Source: Cydia pomonella
Taxonomy: Eukaryota > Arthropoda > Insecta > Lepidoptera > Tortricidae
DNA length: 64,000 nucleotides
Assembly: GCF_033807575.1 (NCBI RefSeq)
Contig: NC_084730.1
Location: 9,159,986-9,223,985, forward strand
Direction of reading: 5' to 3'
A model generated the notes under the pieces. The model did not search any database, had not been told where the DNA came from, and saw only the letters and a list, made by a program, of their open reading frames with translations. The position numbers and the translations under genes are program-made. This document shows positions 41,151 through 54,012 of this stretch, one piece after another (the stretch's first letter is position 1; each line of letters begins with the position of its first letter).

Positions 41151-41984
41151 TTCATATTATATACAAATTTATAATATTATATTTGATTTTATGGTAACTG
41201 GTAGAGAGTACTTGGGGGCATTAAGTCCGCCTTTGGTTTTGTTATGAGCTATGCAGTCCAGTATGGATGATATGCGTACTTTTTTCCTTTTGAGGTACGG
41301 AACCCTAAAAAGCTTTGAAAAAGCGAGACGCACGGGTGACTGAGATCATTTAGCATATCTATCTAATTTGATATCACAATATAAGTATGGATAAGCCTCA
41401 TAATTGTAGGTACATAGCCCGCGGACAGACAGACAGACAGTAGACGTTTAGTTACAGGAACCTTGTAATTTAGTTTGTCATAAGTAGGATGCGGAACCCT
41501 AAGAACGGCATAAACATGTTATTATATCGAAAAGCTACGCATTGCATTATTAATTATAACATTGCATAATCACCGAAAGTCATATTTTTTGCCATGGGCA
41601 AAAATTCCTTTAAGAGTGATTCTTAAAAAAAATGCCACTTTTACTTTATTTTATTTTTTTTGCCTATATCTATAGTCTTAATTTTAATTGTATATTTTAT
41701 TTTATTGTATTGTTGCTTTATTGTAAATTAATGGGTTAATACCTGAATAAATAACATTTTTATTTATTTATTTATTTATTTTTATTTATTAAGTAATTTT
41801 GTTTTTTATTTTATATATTTTGTGTTTTTTCTACTCAGAATCACTAGCTCTTTCGGTCCTAATGGGAAAAAACTCAGAGTTTTTTCCTATTGTGTTACCG
41901 TTTCCTCATATACTTCGTATCGTTCACTCCGTTCCGTTCGCCGGTAACAGAATGGAAAGTTTAAAAATGTAAATTTTGGACACT

Positions 41985-42470
41985 TTTTAGGGTTCCGTAG
42001 CCAAATGGCAAAAAACGGAACCCTTATAGATTCGTCATGTCCGTCTGTCTGTCCGATTATGTCACAGCCACGTTTTTCCGAAACTATAAGAGCTATACTG
42101 TTCAAACTTGGTAAGTAGATGTATTCTATGAACCGCATTAAGATTTTTACACAAAAATAGGAAAAAAAAAAAACAATAAATTTTGGGGTTTCCCCATACT
42201 TAGAACTGAAACTCACAAAATCTTTTTTCATCAAACCCATACGTGTGGGCTATCTAGGGATAGGTCTTCAAAAATGATATTTAGGTTTCTAATATCATTT
42301 TTTTCTAAACTGAATAGTTTGCGCGAGAGACACGTCCAAAGTGGTAAAATGTGTGTCCAAAGTGGTAAAATGTTGAACAAGATCTAGTAAGTAGATTTTT
42401 TTTTAATACGTCATAAATGGTACGGAACCCTTCATGCGCGAGTCCGACTCGCACTTGGCCGCTTTTTTTG
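41985..42470 (-). mobile_element. AAGTGCGAGTCGGACTCGC repeat, reverse
   Basis: Starts ttttagggttccgtagccaa and ends gagtccgactcgcacttggc. Single-unit version of 38455-39135. Confidence 0.75.
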
Positions 42471-42838
42471 TAAATAATTTCAATCGATCTTGATTTTCCT
42501 GAGGATCAAATGTCTATACTTATAGGACTCATGGCGTTTACGCAACACGAAGGTCAGAAATGAGAGTTAAAGTCTGACGCTCGCACTCGACGATTGAAAT
42601 TACAAGAATGCAAATCAATCACAAATATAATCATAATTTCTTTATTACATAATTTTATTAAGTACATATTTAAAAATAAAAACGTAAACTCTAGAATACA
42701 GTGTCATAAAATAAGAAAACAATCAATGGGTGTATCAAAGAAGATAGATATCGAACGTGTTGTGCATTTCGAGGTAGCTATCTGTTTATACAATGTTAAA
42801 AATATCTATAACGCTAAGGTAACCGATAATAGACATGT

Positions 42839-42839
<1 letters not shown>

Positions 42840-42886
<47 letters not shown>
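42840..42886. repeat. (AT)n microsatellite
   Basis: About 46 bases of alternating AT directly 5' of a SINE B insertion. Confidence 0.95.
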
Positions 42887-42889
<3 letters not shown>

Positions 42890-42894
42890 TTTTT

Positions 42895-43127
42895 TTAATA
42901 TTATAGGACATTATTACACAAATTGACTAAGTCCCACAGTAAGCTCAATAAGGCTTGTGTTGAGGGTACTTAGACAACGATATATATAATATATAAATAT
43001 TTATAAATACTTAAATACATAGAAAGCACCCATCACACGAATAAATGCCCTGACTAGGATTTGAACCCGGGACCATCGGCTTCGTAGGCAGGGTCACTAC
43101 CCACTAGGCCAAACTGGTCGTCGATAT
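42895..43127 (-). mobile_element. SINE family B
   Basis: Head at right (ggatttgaacccgggaccat on plus); small deletion of the ctcaggaacaaatat part. Confidence 0.85.
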
Positions 43128-43483
43128 TTGATTATGTCAATCTCTTTATTTTGCCACAAAAACTTCTATGTCTGATTATAACATACATTTTTTTTAGAAA
43201 TTCTTTGAATGCAGTATTACTCAGTTTAGAAAATAAAATAAAGTCTCCTTTTAGCAAAATCTTATATTTAAGGTACTTTCCCTTGATGTCCCATAGTCTT
43301 GGGACGCCCTGTATATTACATGTAGTTAATCGAATGTAAACTGTCGTGTCCTTTCGAGTTGCAGGCGTACATAGGCTACGGAGGCTGCTTGCCATCAGGC
43401 GGGCCGTATGCTTGTTTGCCACCGACGTAGTATAAAAAAAAAAAAAAACATGCATAACATAAACTAATTCTACGGATTCCACT

Positions 43484-44304
43484 CACGTGTTTTTAGTCAC
43501 TCGCGCGACATGTTTCGCCGAAACACGGCCGTCGTGCACGCTGCTCGGACTATTAGTGCTTGAGAAAGAATAAGACCTATTGGGAGCGTGCACGACTGTC
43601 ACGCAACCTAGTGTCCGCAAGTCTAGGGGAAAACGTCAATTCACTACATCTTATAAAACTACTCCAAAACTAAAAACTACTGAACGGATTTTCATACGAC
43701 TTTCGTCTATCAATAGAGTGATTCTTGAGGAAGGCTTAAGTATATAACTTGTTAAGGTTTTGTGTAAATTGTTTGAAATATAACGATGTTGTCGGAAAAA
43801 AATCACGCTGGCTAGGAGCTTTAATCGAAAACGCTGCCTAATCCGTTTGAGCTATAACAACACAATGTATGGAGGGGTTGTTTCTCATTCATAGGTCTAC
43901 AAAAAAGTCCGCGATGTTAAATGTCTATCTTTTAAGGATAACTTACTATATCCATTCTTAACTTCTAGAAAAAGATCACGCAATATGCGGCATTTGCAAA
44001 GCTATTTACATGGATACATTATTAACAATTATCAAAATAAATACGTTAGTTATATTAAGCATTTCATACAGATTACAATGGTCCCTTACACCATACAATT
44101 TAAATGAATATTTCAGGAGTAATCGTAAATCAATGTTTCATTTCGAGCCATATAATTGTACGAAATGTTAAAGACGCTATCCGCAGTTAGTTCAAATTTT
44201 TACCACCTTATGCGCTGGGATCGCTTTATTTACCCCCACCACGCACTTCGCACGGTCCCAATAGCCTCTCCGAAACATGTCGCGCGAGTGACTAAAAACA
44301 CGTG
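43484..44304. mobile_element. MITE-like element CACGTGTTTTTAGTCACTCG
   Basis: TIR cacgtgtttttagtcactcg + cgcgacatgtttcg, 35 bases, perfect at both ends apart from the last bases. 0.8 kb interior without coding frame. Confidence 0.85.
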
Positions 44305-44880
44305 AATTGAGCCGTGAAATTAGTTTAACATGTAGTTATACACCGTGTTTTTTTTTAATTCCGTTAACTCCGGGGTACGTTGAAGGAAACTAAATGGCAT
44401 AATTAATTTGCAAAAAAAAATTATATTTTTTTCATATTTATAAAAAGTAATTAAACGTGCATATACGAGTAGAGTTGTATAACACGAGCATTACATTTAA
44501 TTTAACCAAAAAATTGAAAACTGTGACATATGAATGTTATTTCGAACAGCAATCGTCGGAGATAGCAGTTTAGTAGCAAAGTAATAAACTCGTACTATAA
44601 TCAATATGCATACAGGCCCTAAAGCAAGTGTACACGCTCGTGGGGGCCTTATAAGATAAAAACAAATTGTTGATTATCTCCGAAACGGATCAATTTTACA
44701 TTTATGATTAAATTCGAGCGGTAGAAATAAAATAAAAAATACCTTAAAAGTGCATGCTAGCGTCGAAAATTGGCATTGTTGCGTCCGAATTTCCACTTGA
44801 TCGTTCGAAATACGAAAATTGAATCAAGTGAGATCGGCGTACCAATTTCATTTTCGCGTCCGCACCACCTTATTTGATCT

Positions 44881-45008
44881 GGCCGCGTAGCCAAATCATT
44901 AACGCTCCATAGCGTATCATAGCCATCTATCTCTATCACTCTTCCACATTTGTATGACAACGATACAGAAAGATGGCTGCAATAGTTTTGCACGTTGGCT
45001 ACGCGGCC
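44881..45008. mobile_element. Short GGCCGCGTAGCC MITE
   Basis: ggccgcgtagccaaatcatt ... cacgttggctacgcggcc, 128 bases, same family as 37193-37338. Confidence 0.8.
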
Positions 45009-45336
45009 AGGCAATCTAATCAAATTGGGCAAAAATTGTCCCCGTCTGGACTGGCCTAAACAAACATTCGTGAAAGTTAAACACACAAGTGCATTAGTAA
45101 TGCTACTCGTATTATGACTACAAAGTGTTACAATTTAGTAGTTTTTATTTGTTACTCAACGAGGTTAACGACTTTGTTTACATAATTAATGATAATTGTA
45201 AATGTATGATAATTCTAATCGTAGATATAATGATATTTATCTCTTGCGCTAGCAAGAGCGGCATGCCTTTCAAAGCAGAAGGTCAATTCAAACCCCGGTT
45301 TGTACACACAGCCGCGAAATTGCATGGAGGAAGCAC

Positions 45337-45781
45337 TTAAGAGGCTGTCAATCAATACCTAAAGCGCGCACACTGTCTATTTGTATCGGAGTAAATGAGA
45401 TAGCACTTTCGCATGTTACTGGGCCTGGGCAAGGGAATAATAAGAAAAATATTTAAATAAAAAAAAGTGCGTTATTAGTGTAATATTTTACTCAACAGCG
45501 GTTTAGGTATAAATGTTTTGAAATTGTGATTTTAATTGCAGACCCATAAGTCAAAACAATAAAGACATAGAACCGTTTAATTGTGATTTTAAGACCAATC
45601 TTGGCAATTATTTTCTATCGAGCCGATTTCGTTCAATCATGTATCGAGTACAACCACGGTCTTTGAAATACAATTAATATGAACATATATTTTTCTTACT
45701 TGACTAAAACAAATAGTCTTTCTTAAAAAACTGTTTAAGTAACATCAATTTCAAGGACATTGGGTGTTGACAGCCTCTTAA
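45337..45781. mobile_element. TTAA-flanked MITE, copy 1
   Basis: ttaagaggctgtcaatcaat ... gttgacagcctcttaa. TTAA at both ends suggests a piggyBac-type target. The interior is shared with 46560-46989. Confidence 0.8.
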
Positions 45782-46559
45782 GAGGAAGGGCGACGGCCGC
45801 TTGTCTATACATACGTAGTCCCCATTTTCCTCTTCGGATATTGGCATTATGGATAAAAAAAAAAACACAGTCTCTTGTATATCAACCAAAGCTATGCCCC
45901 TGCGTTTAACTGATTATTAAGAAAAGAGTTAGGAGCGAATACACTTGCAACCCCTCTGGTGTTGCAGGTGTCCATGGGCAGCGGTAATCGCTTACCATGA
46001 GGTGATCCGCCTGCTCGTTTGCCTCCTGTATCATAAAAAAAAGAAAAATATACAAATTTTTTAATGCTTTTATCTCTCGTAATAATATAGGGATTATTAC
46101 TGCAATGTTCTGCCGCCAGAGTGCAGCACTAGCACCTTTCGTAAACCATAGAGTAACTTATACATACTGTGCCTTAAACTGTTTTTTGACAAATTTTCAC
46201 AGATAATAAAATATGACATTGATTCATCCGGTGGTTTGTTTACAAAGGGCATACCGGGAAACGCGAAAATCGAAATCAAGTTATCTGCCTCTTTATCGCT
46301 CGAATATGCAAGAGTGATAGAGAGGTTAGATAACAAAATTTCGATTTTCTTGTTTCGCAGTTGACCCTATCCAACGATAACAGAAGGACAGACTGACAGT
46401 CAGACGAACATGGCGAAATTATAAGAGTATGAGACACTAGAATGGAATCAAAATGCGCAATATTTAAATATAATGCGGATCTTGACTTATATGTAAATGT
46501 CTTATGCATATGCACACTGCAAATTACATTGTGGCTTAATTATGCCACACGGAACCCTA

Positions 46560-46989
46560 TTAAGAGGCCGTCAATACCTAAAGCGCGCACACTGTCTATT
46601 TGTATCGGAGTAAATGAGATAGCACTGTCGCATGTTACTGGGCCTGGGCAAGGGAATAATAAGAAAAATATTTAAATAAAACAATTAGTGTAATATTTTG
46701 CTCGTTAGCGGTTTAGATATAAATGTTTTGAAATTGTGATTTTAATTACAGACCCATAAGTCAAAACAATAAAGACAGAACCGTTTAATTGTGATTTTAA
46801 GACCAATCTTTGCAATTATTTTCTATCGAGCCGATTTCGTTCAATCATGTGTCGAGTACAACCACGGTCTTTGAAATATAATTAATATGAACATATTTTT
46901 TTCTTACTTGACTAAAACAAAGAGTCTTTCTTAAAAAACTGTTTAAGTAACATCAATTTCAAGGACATTGGGTGTTGACAGCCCCTTAA
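46560..46989. mobile_element. TTAA-flanked MITE, copy 2
   Basis: ttaagaggccgtcaatacct ... gttgacagccccttaa, same orientation as copy 1 about 780 bases away, with different flanks. Confidence 0.8.
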
Positions 46990-47115
46990 TAAGGTCTCTG
47001 ATGTATGTCTGTCAGCGGTTTGCAGTTCAAAAACCGTAATAAAATAAGTCAACAGTCAACAGTTGATATTGGCAGTGTGATATTTTTATTTACAATAACA
47101 ATATACATAATGGAT

Positions 47116-47566
47116 ATACAAGGTGCCCGTGAGCATTGCGAGATATTTTAACTAAGCATTCCTGGTAATATTTAGAAACTAGAATGTCATATAAAATTTT
47201 CTGGATTAGGCCTAGTTTCAGAGATAATTAAATGTTTTTCGAAATCATTCTTTCGCCATAAGTCGGTACAAAACACATTTTTGACTGCGGTATTGCCACT
47301 TTGAGATCTAGTCTGGACATACCTATTGATTGACATCGAAAAATTAAAAAAATGTATTCGAGAGGCTACCCCCAAATGAAAAAAAAACTTTTTAGTTAAT
47401 TTTAGGTTATGTATTTATCAATAAAAATTACGTTTTATATACAGGAGTGTTCAAAAAAAGGGAAAAAAAATGTTTTGTCGAATTTCACAAAAAGTCATAT
47501 AACATTTTTTTTGCCATCAGGAATGCACCGTTAACATCTCTCGCAATACTCACGGGCACCTTGTAT
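47116..47566. mobile_element. MITE ATACAAGGTGCCCGTGAG
   Basis: TIRs atacaaggtgcccgtgagca / actcacgggcaccttgtat with longer imperfect homology inward (gcattcc / ggaatgc). Confidence 0.8.
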
Positions 47567-47599
47567 ACAGATGATTACTATAACTAGCTTAAATCTGAA

Positions 47600-47775
47600 A
47601 ATTTCGCAATGCTGATACGTTGTACGAGGAAGCCGCTAGTTCTTCGGTCACCAGTTACGTCAACCAAACGCTTCGCGATTTTTCCAAAAAACTTGTGCGC
47701 GCTGGGACCCCATGGACCTACCTAGAGTCTCAACGCCAAATGGTACAGGTACTCTCTCTCTACCGAGGCTCTTAT
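47600..47775 (+). repeat. Retroelement-derived repeat, second copy
   Basis: gaggaagccgctagttcttc and ctgggaccccatggacctac match 31615-31720. Confidence 0.6.
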
Positions 47776-47896
47776 ATTTAATACCATTCAAAATTTCGGC
47801 GCTTTTGAATTAAATAAAATGGGTATAGTATAAATTTTCTCAATCGACGCTTGAATGTAAATGAAATTGTTTTACGAAATATAAGATTATTAAAAA

Positions 47897-48045
47897 TAAG
47901 GTACCGCTGGTGTGATGTCGTGGAGGCGGACCTGCGTCGGCTGAATGCCAATTCATGGCAGGAAACCGCGCTGGATCGGGACAGGTGGCGTTCTCTCGTT
48001 TCGGAGGCCAAGATTCTTTTTGGATCGCTGAGCCAAAGCAGTTAG
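47897..48045 (+). mobile_element. RTE-like tail
   Basis: Reads RYRWCDVVEADLRRLNANSW then QETALDRDRWRSLVSEAKIL and FGSLSQSS. It has a Ser-Trp-Gln insertion against the 40851 copy, as does the 24255 copy. Confidence 0.85.
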
Positions 48046-48364
48046 TTAAAAATAATAAAATTACGGAACCATTGGGGCGCAATCCAATTTTAAAAATGCA
48101 GATGTCATCTAGCAGATAATATAGGTATTCAACTCACGTATAAGTTATACCAACAAAACACCAAAACTAGGCCAATGTCTAACGAACACCGAATTCTTGT
48201 TAATAATGTAATGTAAACGTTTATTGCAGACACTGTCAATATGCATTTTTAGATACCTACTTATTTTCATTAGTGAGACATCTTATGCTGACAAATTAAT
48301 TAGTGTTGGTGTAATACGACACGAATTTTTACGTAATGTTAAAAACAAAGTATGTAGGTTAGAA

Positions 48365-48790
48365 AAACCGACCAAGTGCGAGTCGGACCTGTAGGTATAT
48401 TGGTATATATTATTATATGATGTAACTGAAATTTTACGGTTTCGCAAATTTTTCCTTTATCTGTGCTTTAAGACGTTGGTTCGTACCAAATTTCAAAATT
48501 CTGAGTTCACGGGAAGTATCCTGTAGGTTTTGATTCCCTTGCGAGTGTCGAAAATTTGCGCAAATTTGCGGCATAAACGGCTGTATCTTTTGATTGCGTT
48601 GGCTTAGAAGTTTGATTTTTTCACAGCTTCAAGGCACAGTAGATCTGAGTATTTGGTATAAATTCCAGCTTGATACCTCCACGTGTTCCTGAGAAAAAGG
48701 GTCTTGACAGACATACAGGCGGAAGGACGGACAACAAAGTGATCCTAATAAGGGTTCCGTTTTTTCCTTTCGAGGTACGGAACCCTAAAA
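48365..48790 (+). mobile_element. AAGTGCGAGTCGGAC repeat
   Basis: Starts accgaccaagtgcgagtcgg, ends gaggtacggaaccctaaaaa; interior like 626-922 (gacagacatacaggcggaag). Confidence 0.7.
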
Positions 48791-48802
48791 ATAGCAATCA
48801 CA

Positions 48803-49252
48803 GTGAAATCTCGATAATCTGGAACTTCGACACTCCGGTACACCTATAATCCGGCACTAGAATAGGGGTGCAAGTGTCATTCTATGTCCAAAATTATTAT
48901 GTGCGTTATATTATCACTCTTGAATCACTTTATAAATGCATAAAATCCAGATAAAAGTACAATTTTCTTTGTATTTTGTATATTAATATAGTATATTTTA
49001 TTGTAGCGATAAGGACGCCTGTTGTTTACCTCTATCTTCTTGTATTATATGTGTTTCCATGTACCTACATTTATTCTGGGGTTGTGCAATAAAGAAGATT
49101 TGTATTGTATTGTATTGTATTGCTTCGACATACTAAAAAACACATCAAAATAATAAGCAGATTTGCGCTAACTTCGGGGATACCTAATTTTCCAGTAATC
49201 TGGATCTCTTGTGTTAGCATTAGTGCCGGATTAGTGAGGTTTTACTGTAGAT
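48803..49252. mobile_element. Pogo/Tigger-like MITE with retroelement tail inside
   Basis: Left cagtgaaatctcgataatct, right ttagtgaggttttactgta; ccggcactagaa and agtgccggatt repeat inward. The centre (49000-49115) is a non-LTR 3' end with gtgcaataaagaagatttgt and (TTGTA)4. Confidence 0.65.
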
Positions 49253-49298
49253 ATAACAAATGATCCGTCAGACCTATAAATGTGTATTTCATACAATC

Positions 49299-49401
49299 GT
49301 GATATAATAAAGAGCTTTTCAGTCGAGTACCGTGTTTAGGCAACGAGGCTTCCTGAGTTGCCTAAGTAAGGTACGAGATTGAAAAGCTTGATTATATCAC
49401 T
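49299..49401. mobile_element. Small hairpin element
   Basis: Arms gtgatataataaagagctttt / aaaagcttgattatatcac. Confidence 0.65.
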
Positions 49402-50455
49402 ATAGTATACAATACTTATTCTACGAGTCATCTAAAATAATAAATAATCATTTTTTTTAACTATAAAACCTAAATAATTAATGAAAATTGGTATCTAAGT
49501 AGACAAAAGACATAAACACGTGAGCACGTGATTGGTCAATTTTTTTAATAGTTGACTACAGCGTATCGATAGATCGATATTTTATAATTGAGTTGGGGAG
49601 CCCATACATGAACAGTACGCAATTACAGTTTGGTATGCGAAATCTTAATTCAACCATTACCGCCGACGAGTACATAAACATGTTTCGTCAGATCTACAAA
49701 AAAATTGTGGTCAGATTTGTCTGACGGATAAGTATGTCAATCTATGGTGAAAGTTAAGACTCACACGGATCTGCCGGCGAAAACCGCTCTCATACAATCG
49801 AATCATTTTAAAAGAACATGCTTAAAATACAATAAAAGTAGACACGAATATTTACGTTACATAACAATTTGCAGTTATTATTTCAGAAATTAATTCTACG
49901 TTACTTACTTATTAGAAATTGATACCAAACATTAATTAATTTATTTATTTGTAGTTTTACATGTATGTAAAATGTATAATTGTTGGTGCAATAGAGAACA
50001 TTTACTTACTTACTTACCTATTAGCTAAACGGGGACTGTTAAAAATGCTCTGAAAGTGGGTTGTTGTGGTTCTAAAAAGTGTGCAAAAAACGATGAGTTT
50101 GTGCTTTAGAGCACTGTAGTTGTACGATTTTTACTCATTTTTACGATAAAATTTTGGTTTTTAATAGATTTGTACAGTTTCAATTTTGATAATTAACTTT
50201 CCATTCCATAAATAATGATGTTATTACCTAAATTGTTAATTTAAAGTTTGAGGGTACTTTTAATTAACAATTTGTTGTATTTTTTCTTGTTTAATGTATG
50301 TTAATTATAAGATGTAATGTTTTGAAAATATGTGTCCCGCCGAGTTTCTTGCCGGTCCATATTGGGATACCCTCCTTTAATTGAGGGGGGATTTATATCT
50401 TCTCGGCTCAGAGGTGTAGGGTTAGAGCCAGTGTAGCTTTATTTGACGTTCATAA
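49402..50455. other. AT-rich sequence without recognised features
   Basis: Upstream flank of the FAR coding region. No convincing exon or element boundary; short ttacttacttacc repeats near 50005. Confidence 0.4.
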
Positions 50456-50459
50456 GCGC

Positions 50460-50905
50460 ATTGTAATTTATTTATTTATTTAATCTTTATTGCACAATAC
50501 ATGAAAGTACAAATGGAGGACTTAATGCCTTAAGGGATTCTCTACCAGTCAACCAATGGGTTAAACCAGAAAGATTAAGTAGGTGCAGTGTCTTTGAAAG
50601 TAAATGAATTTGTAACCGAGACTATATATGAATACAAACTATATATTGATAAACTTACACATATACTTAATGCAAATAAACATACATATATTAATACATA
50701 CATAATTATACCAAGTGTGAATCATTAAGTTGATGAAGAAGAAAATTTGTCAAGGAAATACTTGCGCAACATGCGCTTGAATGTGAATTTGGTCTGCGCT
50801 TGTCTGATAGAGAGTGGGAGAACGTTCCAAAGTCTGAATAATGCTGTAATATGCCTACTTGAATAATAAACTATCTTTATCTTTTATCTATACTTAGCCG
50901 TGTAT
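50460..50905 (-). mobile_element. Non-LTR retrotransposon 3' end
   Basis: On minus ends with gattgactggtagagaatcc... and gtgcaataaagattaaataa; inside, a short vestige of coding (FRLWNVLPLSIRQAQTKF from 50760-50850) is visible on minus. Confidence 0.7.
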
Positions 50906-51652
50906 TTTAAATGTACATGTATTTTACTTATCTCGTATTCGAAATGAAAAGTAGTGTTTAACTCGAGTGGGACACCATTCCAGTTTCGGACTATAAGCGC
51001 TCACTGCGTTCGAGCGCCTAGTAATTACCTTACGGTTCAAGTGGTATTTGAATGTATCTCTTTCTGTAATATTGTCGCAGAAATTATGTAACAATTATAG
51101 AGCATTTTTTTAAAGGATTTTTCAATAAAGACAAGTCAAGGTTGTGCAGTCTTTTCTAATGGTAGAAAAACATATAAAATAGGCGTGAGAAAGATTTTCC
51201 ATTAAAAACAATTACTTTCCCCAAAAAATACTGAACCGGAACTATCGCTGCGATATAGCGTAATTAATTGGTTTCTTGAAAATTACTTTTACGATTAAGA
51301 TGGCTGACCAAAGATTAATCGATTGTATAAGATGGGTAAATCAAATAAATAAATATTATAGGACATTTATGCACAAATGAAATGTATTAAATTAAATTAA
51401 ATTGTTCATAAATTTTATATCAGTAATTGTATAAACTTCATATTTCTTAAATGTTATCATTAATTAAGTACTTAACTTATTTATAATCTTCATTTTAGCT
51501 TTTAATTGCCTTGTTAATTGTTTAATACGTGCATTTTGTTTTTCTCAGAGCAATAATTGTGTTACCTATAAGTGGAAACTGTTCTGGCTGTTGTATTAAC
51601 TTAATTTGTTAAACTGTATGTGTAATGATATGCTGTTTGTTTCCCTTTGTAA

Positions 51653-51653
51653 T

Positions 51654-51682
<29 letters not shown>
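51653..51682. repeat. A-rich run (about 27 A)
   Basis: Long poly(A) stretch, probably the 3' end of a retroposed sequence whose body (51350-51650) has no recognisable features. Confidence 0.8.
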
Positions 51683-51684
<2 letters not shown>

Positions 51685-51709
51685 CTACGAGCGTTTACAC
51701 ATTGGCGTT

Positions 51710-51840
51710 TTTTCTGCGCGTGTATGGTCGTTTACACAGCGTTTTTTTCTGCGCGTGTATGGTCGTTTACACAGCGTTTTTTTCTGCGCGTGTATGGTCG
51801 TTTACACAGCGTTTTTTTTGCGCGTGTATGGTCGTTTCGG
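51710..51840. repeat. Minisatellite, 36-bp unit
   Basis: tgcgcgtgtatggtcgttta cacagcgttttttt is repeated at 51715, 51751, 51787 and, shortened, 51822. Flanks contain half-units in reverse (gcgtataggcgcgtatgaaacg near 51920). Confidence 0.85.
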
Positions 51841-51964
51841 CGGTACGCTCTCACACGCACGCTATATTTCGCAGTTCGCTACATTTGGACTATACGCGCC
51901 TTCATGCGCTTCCAAAAACGAGCGTATAGGCGCGTATGAAACGCTAGTCTGAAACCGCCCTTAA

Positions 51965-52700
51965 TTCCACAGTTAAGCTCAAAAAAGGCTTGTGTTGCGG
52001 GTACTTAGACAATGATATAATAGTACATTACGATACAAGTGCGAAAAGTAGGAAATTCTAAACGAGTGGCGATAAATTAAAACACGACCGAAGGGATTGT
52101 TTTAAATCGACACGAGTTGCGAATTACCTATTCGCACATGTATCGTACAACGTTTTACAGTACATATGGCCCTTTAAATGTTCGACACAGTAACGTAATA
52201 TGCTGATTTTCGCAGTAGTGTTATAAAGTAGCACCATATGCACATACTGTAAAGTAATTTAAGTACGTAAGATTGTATCGGGCCACTTCGAATAATCCTT
52301 ATAATATATCACAGCGATACGATACCTATCTATCAGTGTTAAAAGTGACATTTTTAGCTTATAATATAGAAATATTTATAAATACTTAAATACATACAAA
52401 ACCCCCATGACTCACTTCATCATAATCACTCTTTATTGCAACCATGGTACAGTACAGATGTTATACAATATGATATACAATGTCTCACATGGACCCTGCA
52501 AGGGCACAGCATATAATATCTTATTATTCATAACTCATAACATATTATCAAAATTATCTACTTATTTAAGAAAGTCATGAAGCAATCTCAGCAACGAATA
52601 TGCGTGCTCATCACACGAATAAATGCCCTTACGGGGATTTGAACCTGGGACCATGGGCTTCATAGGCAGGGTTATTAGTCACATGGTCAGACAGGTCGCC
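51965..52700 (-). mobile_element. SINE family B carrying hairpin elements
   Basis: SINE pieces at 51965-52015 and 52375-52420, with the head at 52580-52700; between them is the hairpin pair (52035-52260) and ttgtatcgggccacttcgaa sequence (52270-52370). A further insertion with a non-LTR-like tail (tcactctttattgcaaccat) lies at 52420-52580. Confidence 0.7.
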
Positions 52701-52744
52701 AAAACCTCTTAAAAATATTGTCCTATAATATTTATCTACTTTTC

Positions 52745-53070
52745 ATCGTCTTCCTCGCGTCTCCCGGCATTTTGCCACGGCTCATGGGAGCCTGGGGTCC
52801 GCTTGGCAACTAAACCCCGAATTGGCGTAGGCACTAGTTTTTACGAAAGCGACTGCCATCTGACCTTCCAACCCAGAAGTAAACTAGCCCTTATTGGGAT
52901 TAGTCCGGTTTCCTCGCGATGTTTTCCTTCACTGAAAAGCGACTGTTAAATATCAAATGATATTCGTACATACTCGTATTGCATAAGTTCTGAAAAACTC
53001 ATTGGTACGAGCCGGGGTTTGAACCTGCGACCTCCGGATTGCAAGTTACCACTAGCCGACCATCGCAATA
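52745..53070 (-). mobile_element. SINE family A
   Basis: Head at right (gaacctgcgacctccggatt on plus), tail cgtcttcctcgcgtctcccg at left; small gaps. Confidence 0.82.
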
Positions 53071-53144
53071 TTTATTTATTTTTTAAATATAAATTATTTA
53101 TTTCAGGCACAAGTCCCATATAGTGTAACAAAAATATCTACCTA

Positions 53145-53335
53145 TTTTTCTTTCTTCCTAGCGTTGTCCCGGCATATTGCCACGGCTCAAGGGAGCCTGC
53201 GGTCCGCTTTGACAACTAATCCCAAGATTTGGCGTAGGCACTAGTTTTCAGGAAAGCGACTGCCATCTGACCTTCCAACCCAGGGGGTAAAACTAAGCCT
53301 TGTTGGGATTACTCCGGTTTCCTCACGATGTCTAC
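53145..53335 (-). mobile_element. SINE family A, headless
   Basis: Ends at ggtttcctcacgatgt on the right, where the body starts, and tail ctagcgttgtcccggcatat at left. Confidence 0.78.
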
Positions 53336-53754
53336 CTATATCAATGTTAATGTACAATATGAAATGTCAATAAACAAAAAAAAAAAAACTAATTTAACAT
53401 TATTCATTGCTAATTTTACATTTTTTATTAAATCATGATCGGCTTCCTAGTCAAGTGTAGACATTTGACAATTTTAACACAAAACGATATTTTTCAGCTG
53501 TCAAATCCATTAGCACGTTTCTTAGAATTTACACATCTTATACAATGAATCTATCTTTATTGACGGAAGCGTTAAATCTATTTGACTAGGTCGGTTTGTT
53601 CTGTGGTTTTTAACACTTTTAGGTGAATACCGTGGGGCCTGTAACAGGAGCAAATGGCTATACTCCTCAAACTGACTAACATTTGTTCAGCTACTTTTAA
53701 AAATAACTTGTGTTTTGTATTCTTCACTTTGAAGTTTAAGAGGAAACATTAGGG

Positions 53755-54012
53755 TAGTGATGCCGTGCCCTGTGCCGAGGATGCATGGAGACAGAAGAAA
53801 CAGCCTCTCACGTGGTGCTGGAATGCAGCGGAGTGCTAAACAGGATCTCTGAGAGACCTCCCCGAGGTCCTACTCAACATTAAAGGTTTGATAGGATTCC
53901 TCGAGGAGCTGGGCTGGCAGGACTAGCCCACCCCCAACATATCACGCAAAATAGGCGCAAGTCGTCGAGTTGCGGAAAATCGCCCGTATACAATACAATA
54001 CAATACAATAGG
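53755..54012 (+). mobile_element. Non-LTR ORF end (RNase H tail)
   Basis: CRGCMETEETASHVVLECSG then, after frame breaks, a GLIGFLEELGW-like end; terminates in (TACAA)n at 53990-54010. Typical end of Jockey-type elements. Confidence 0.75.

Noticed and set aside
51710..51940. A coding repeat protein in three overlapping frames
   Set aside because: All three frames are open only because a 36-bp minisatellite has no stops; no start context, splice site or homology.
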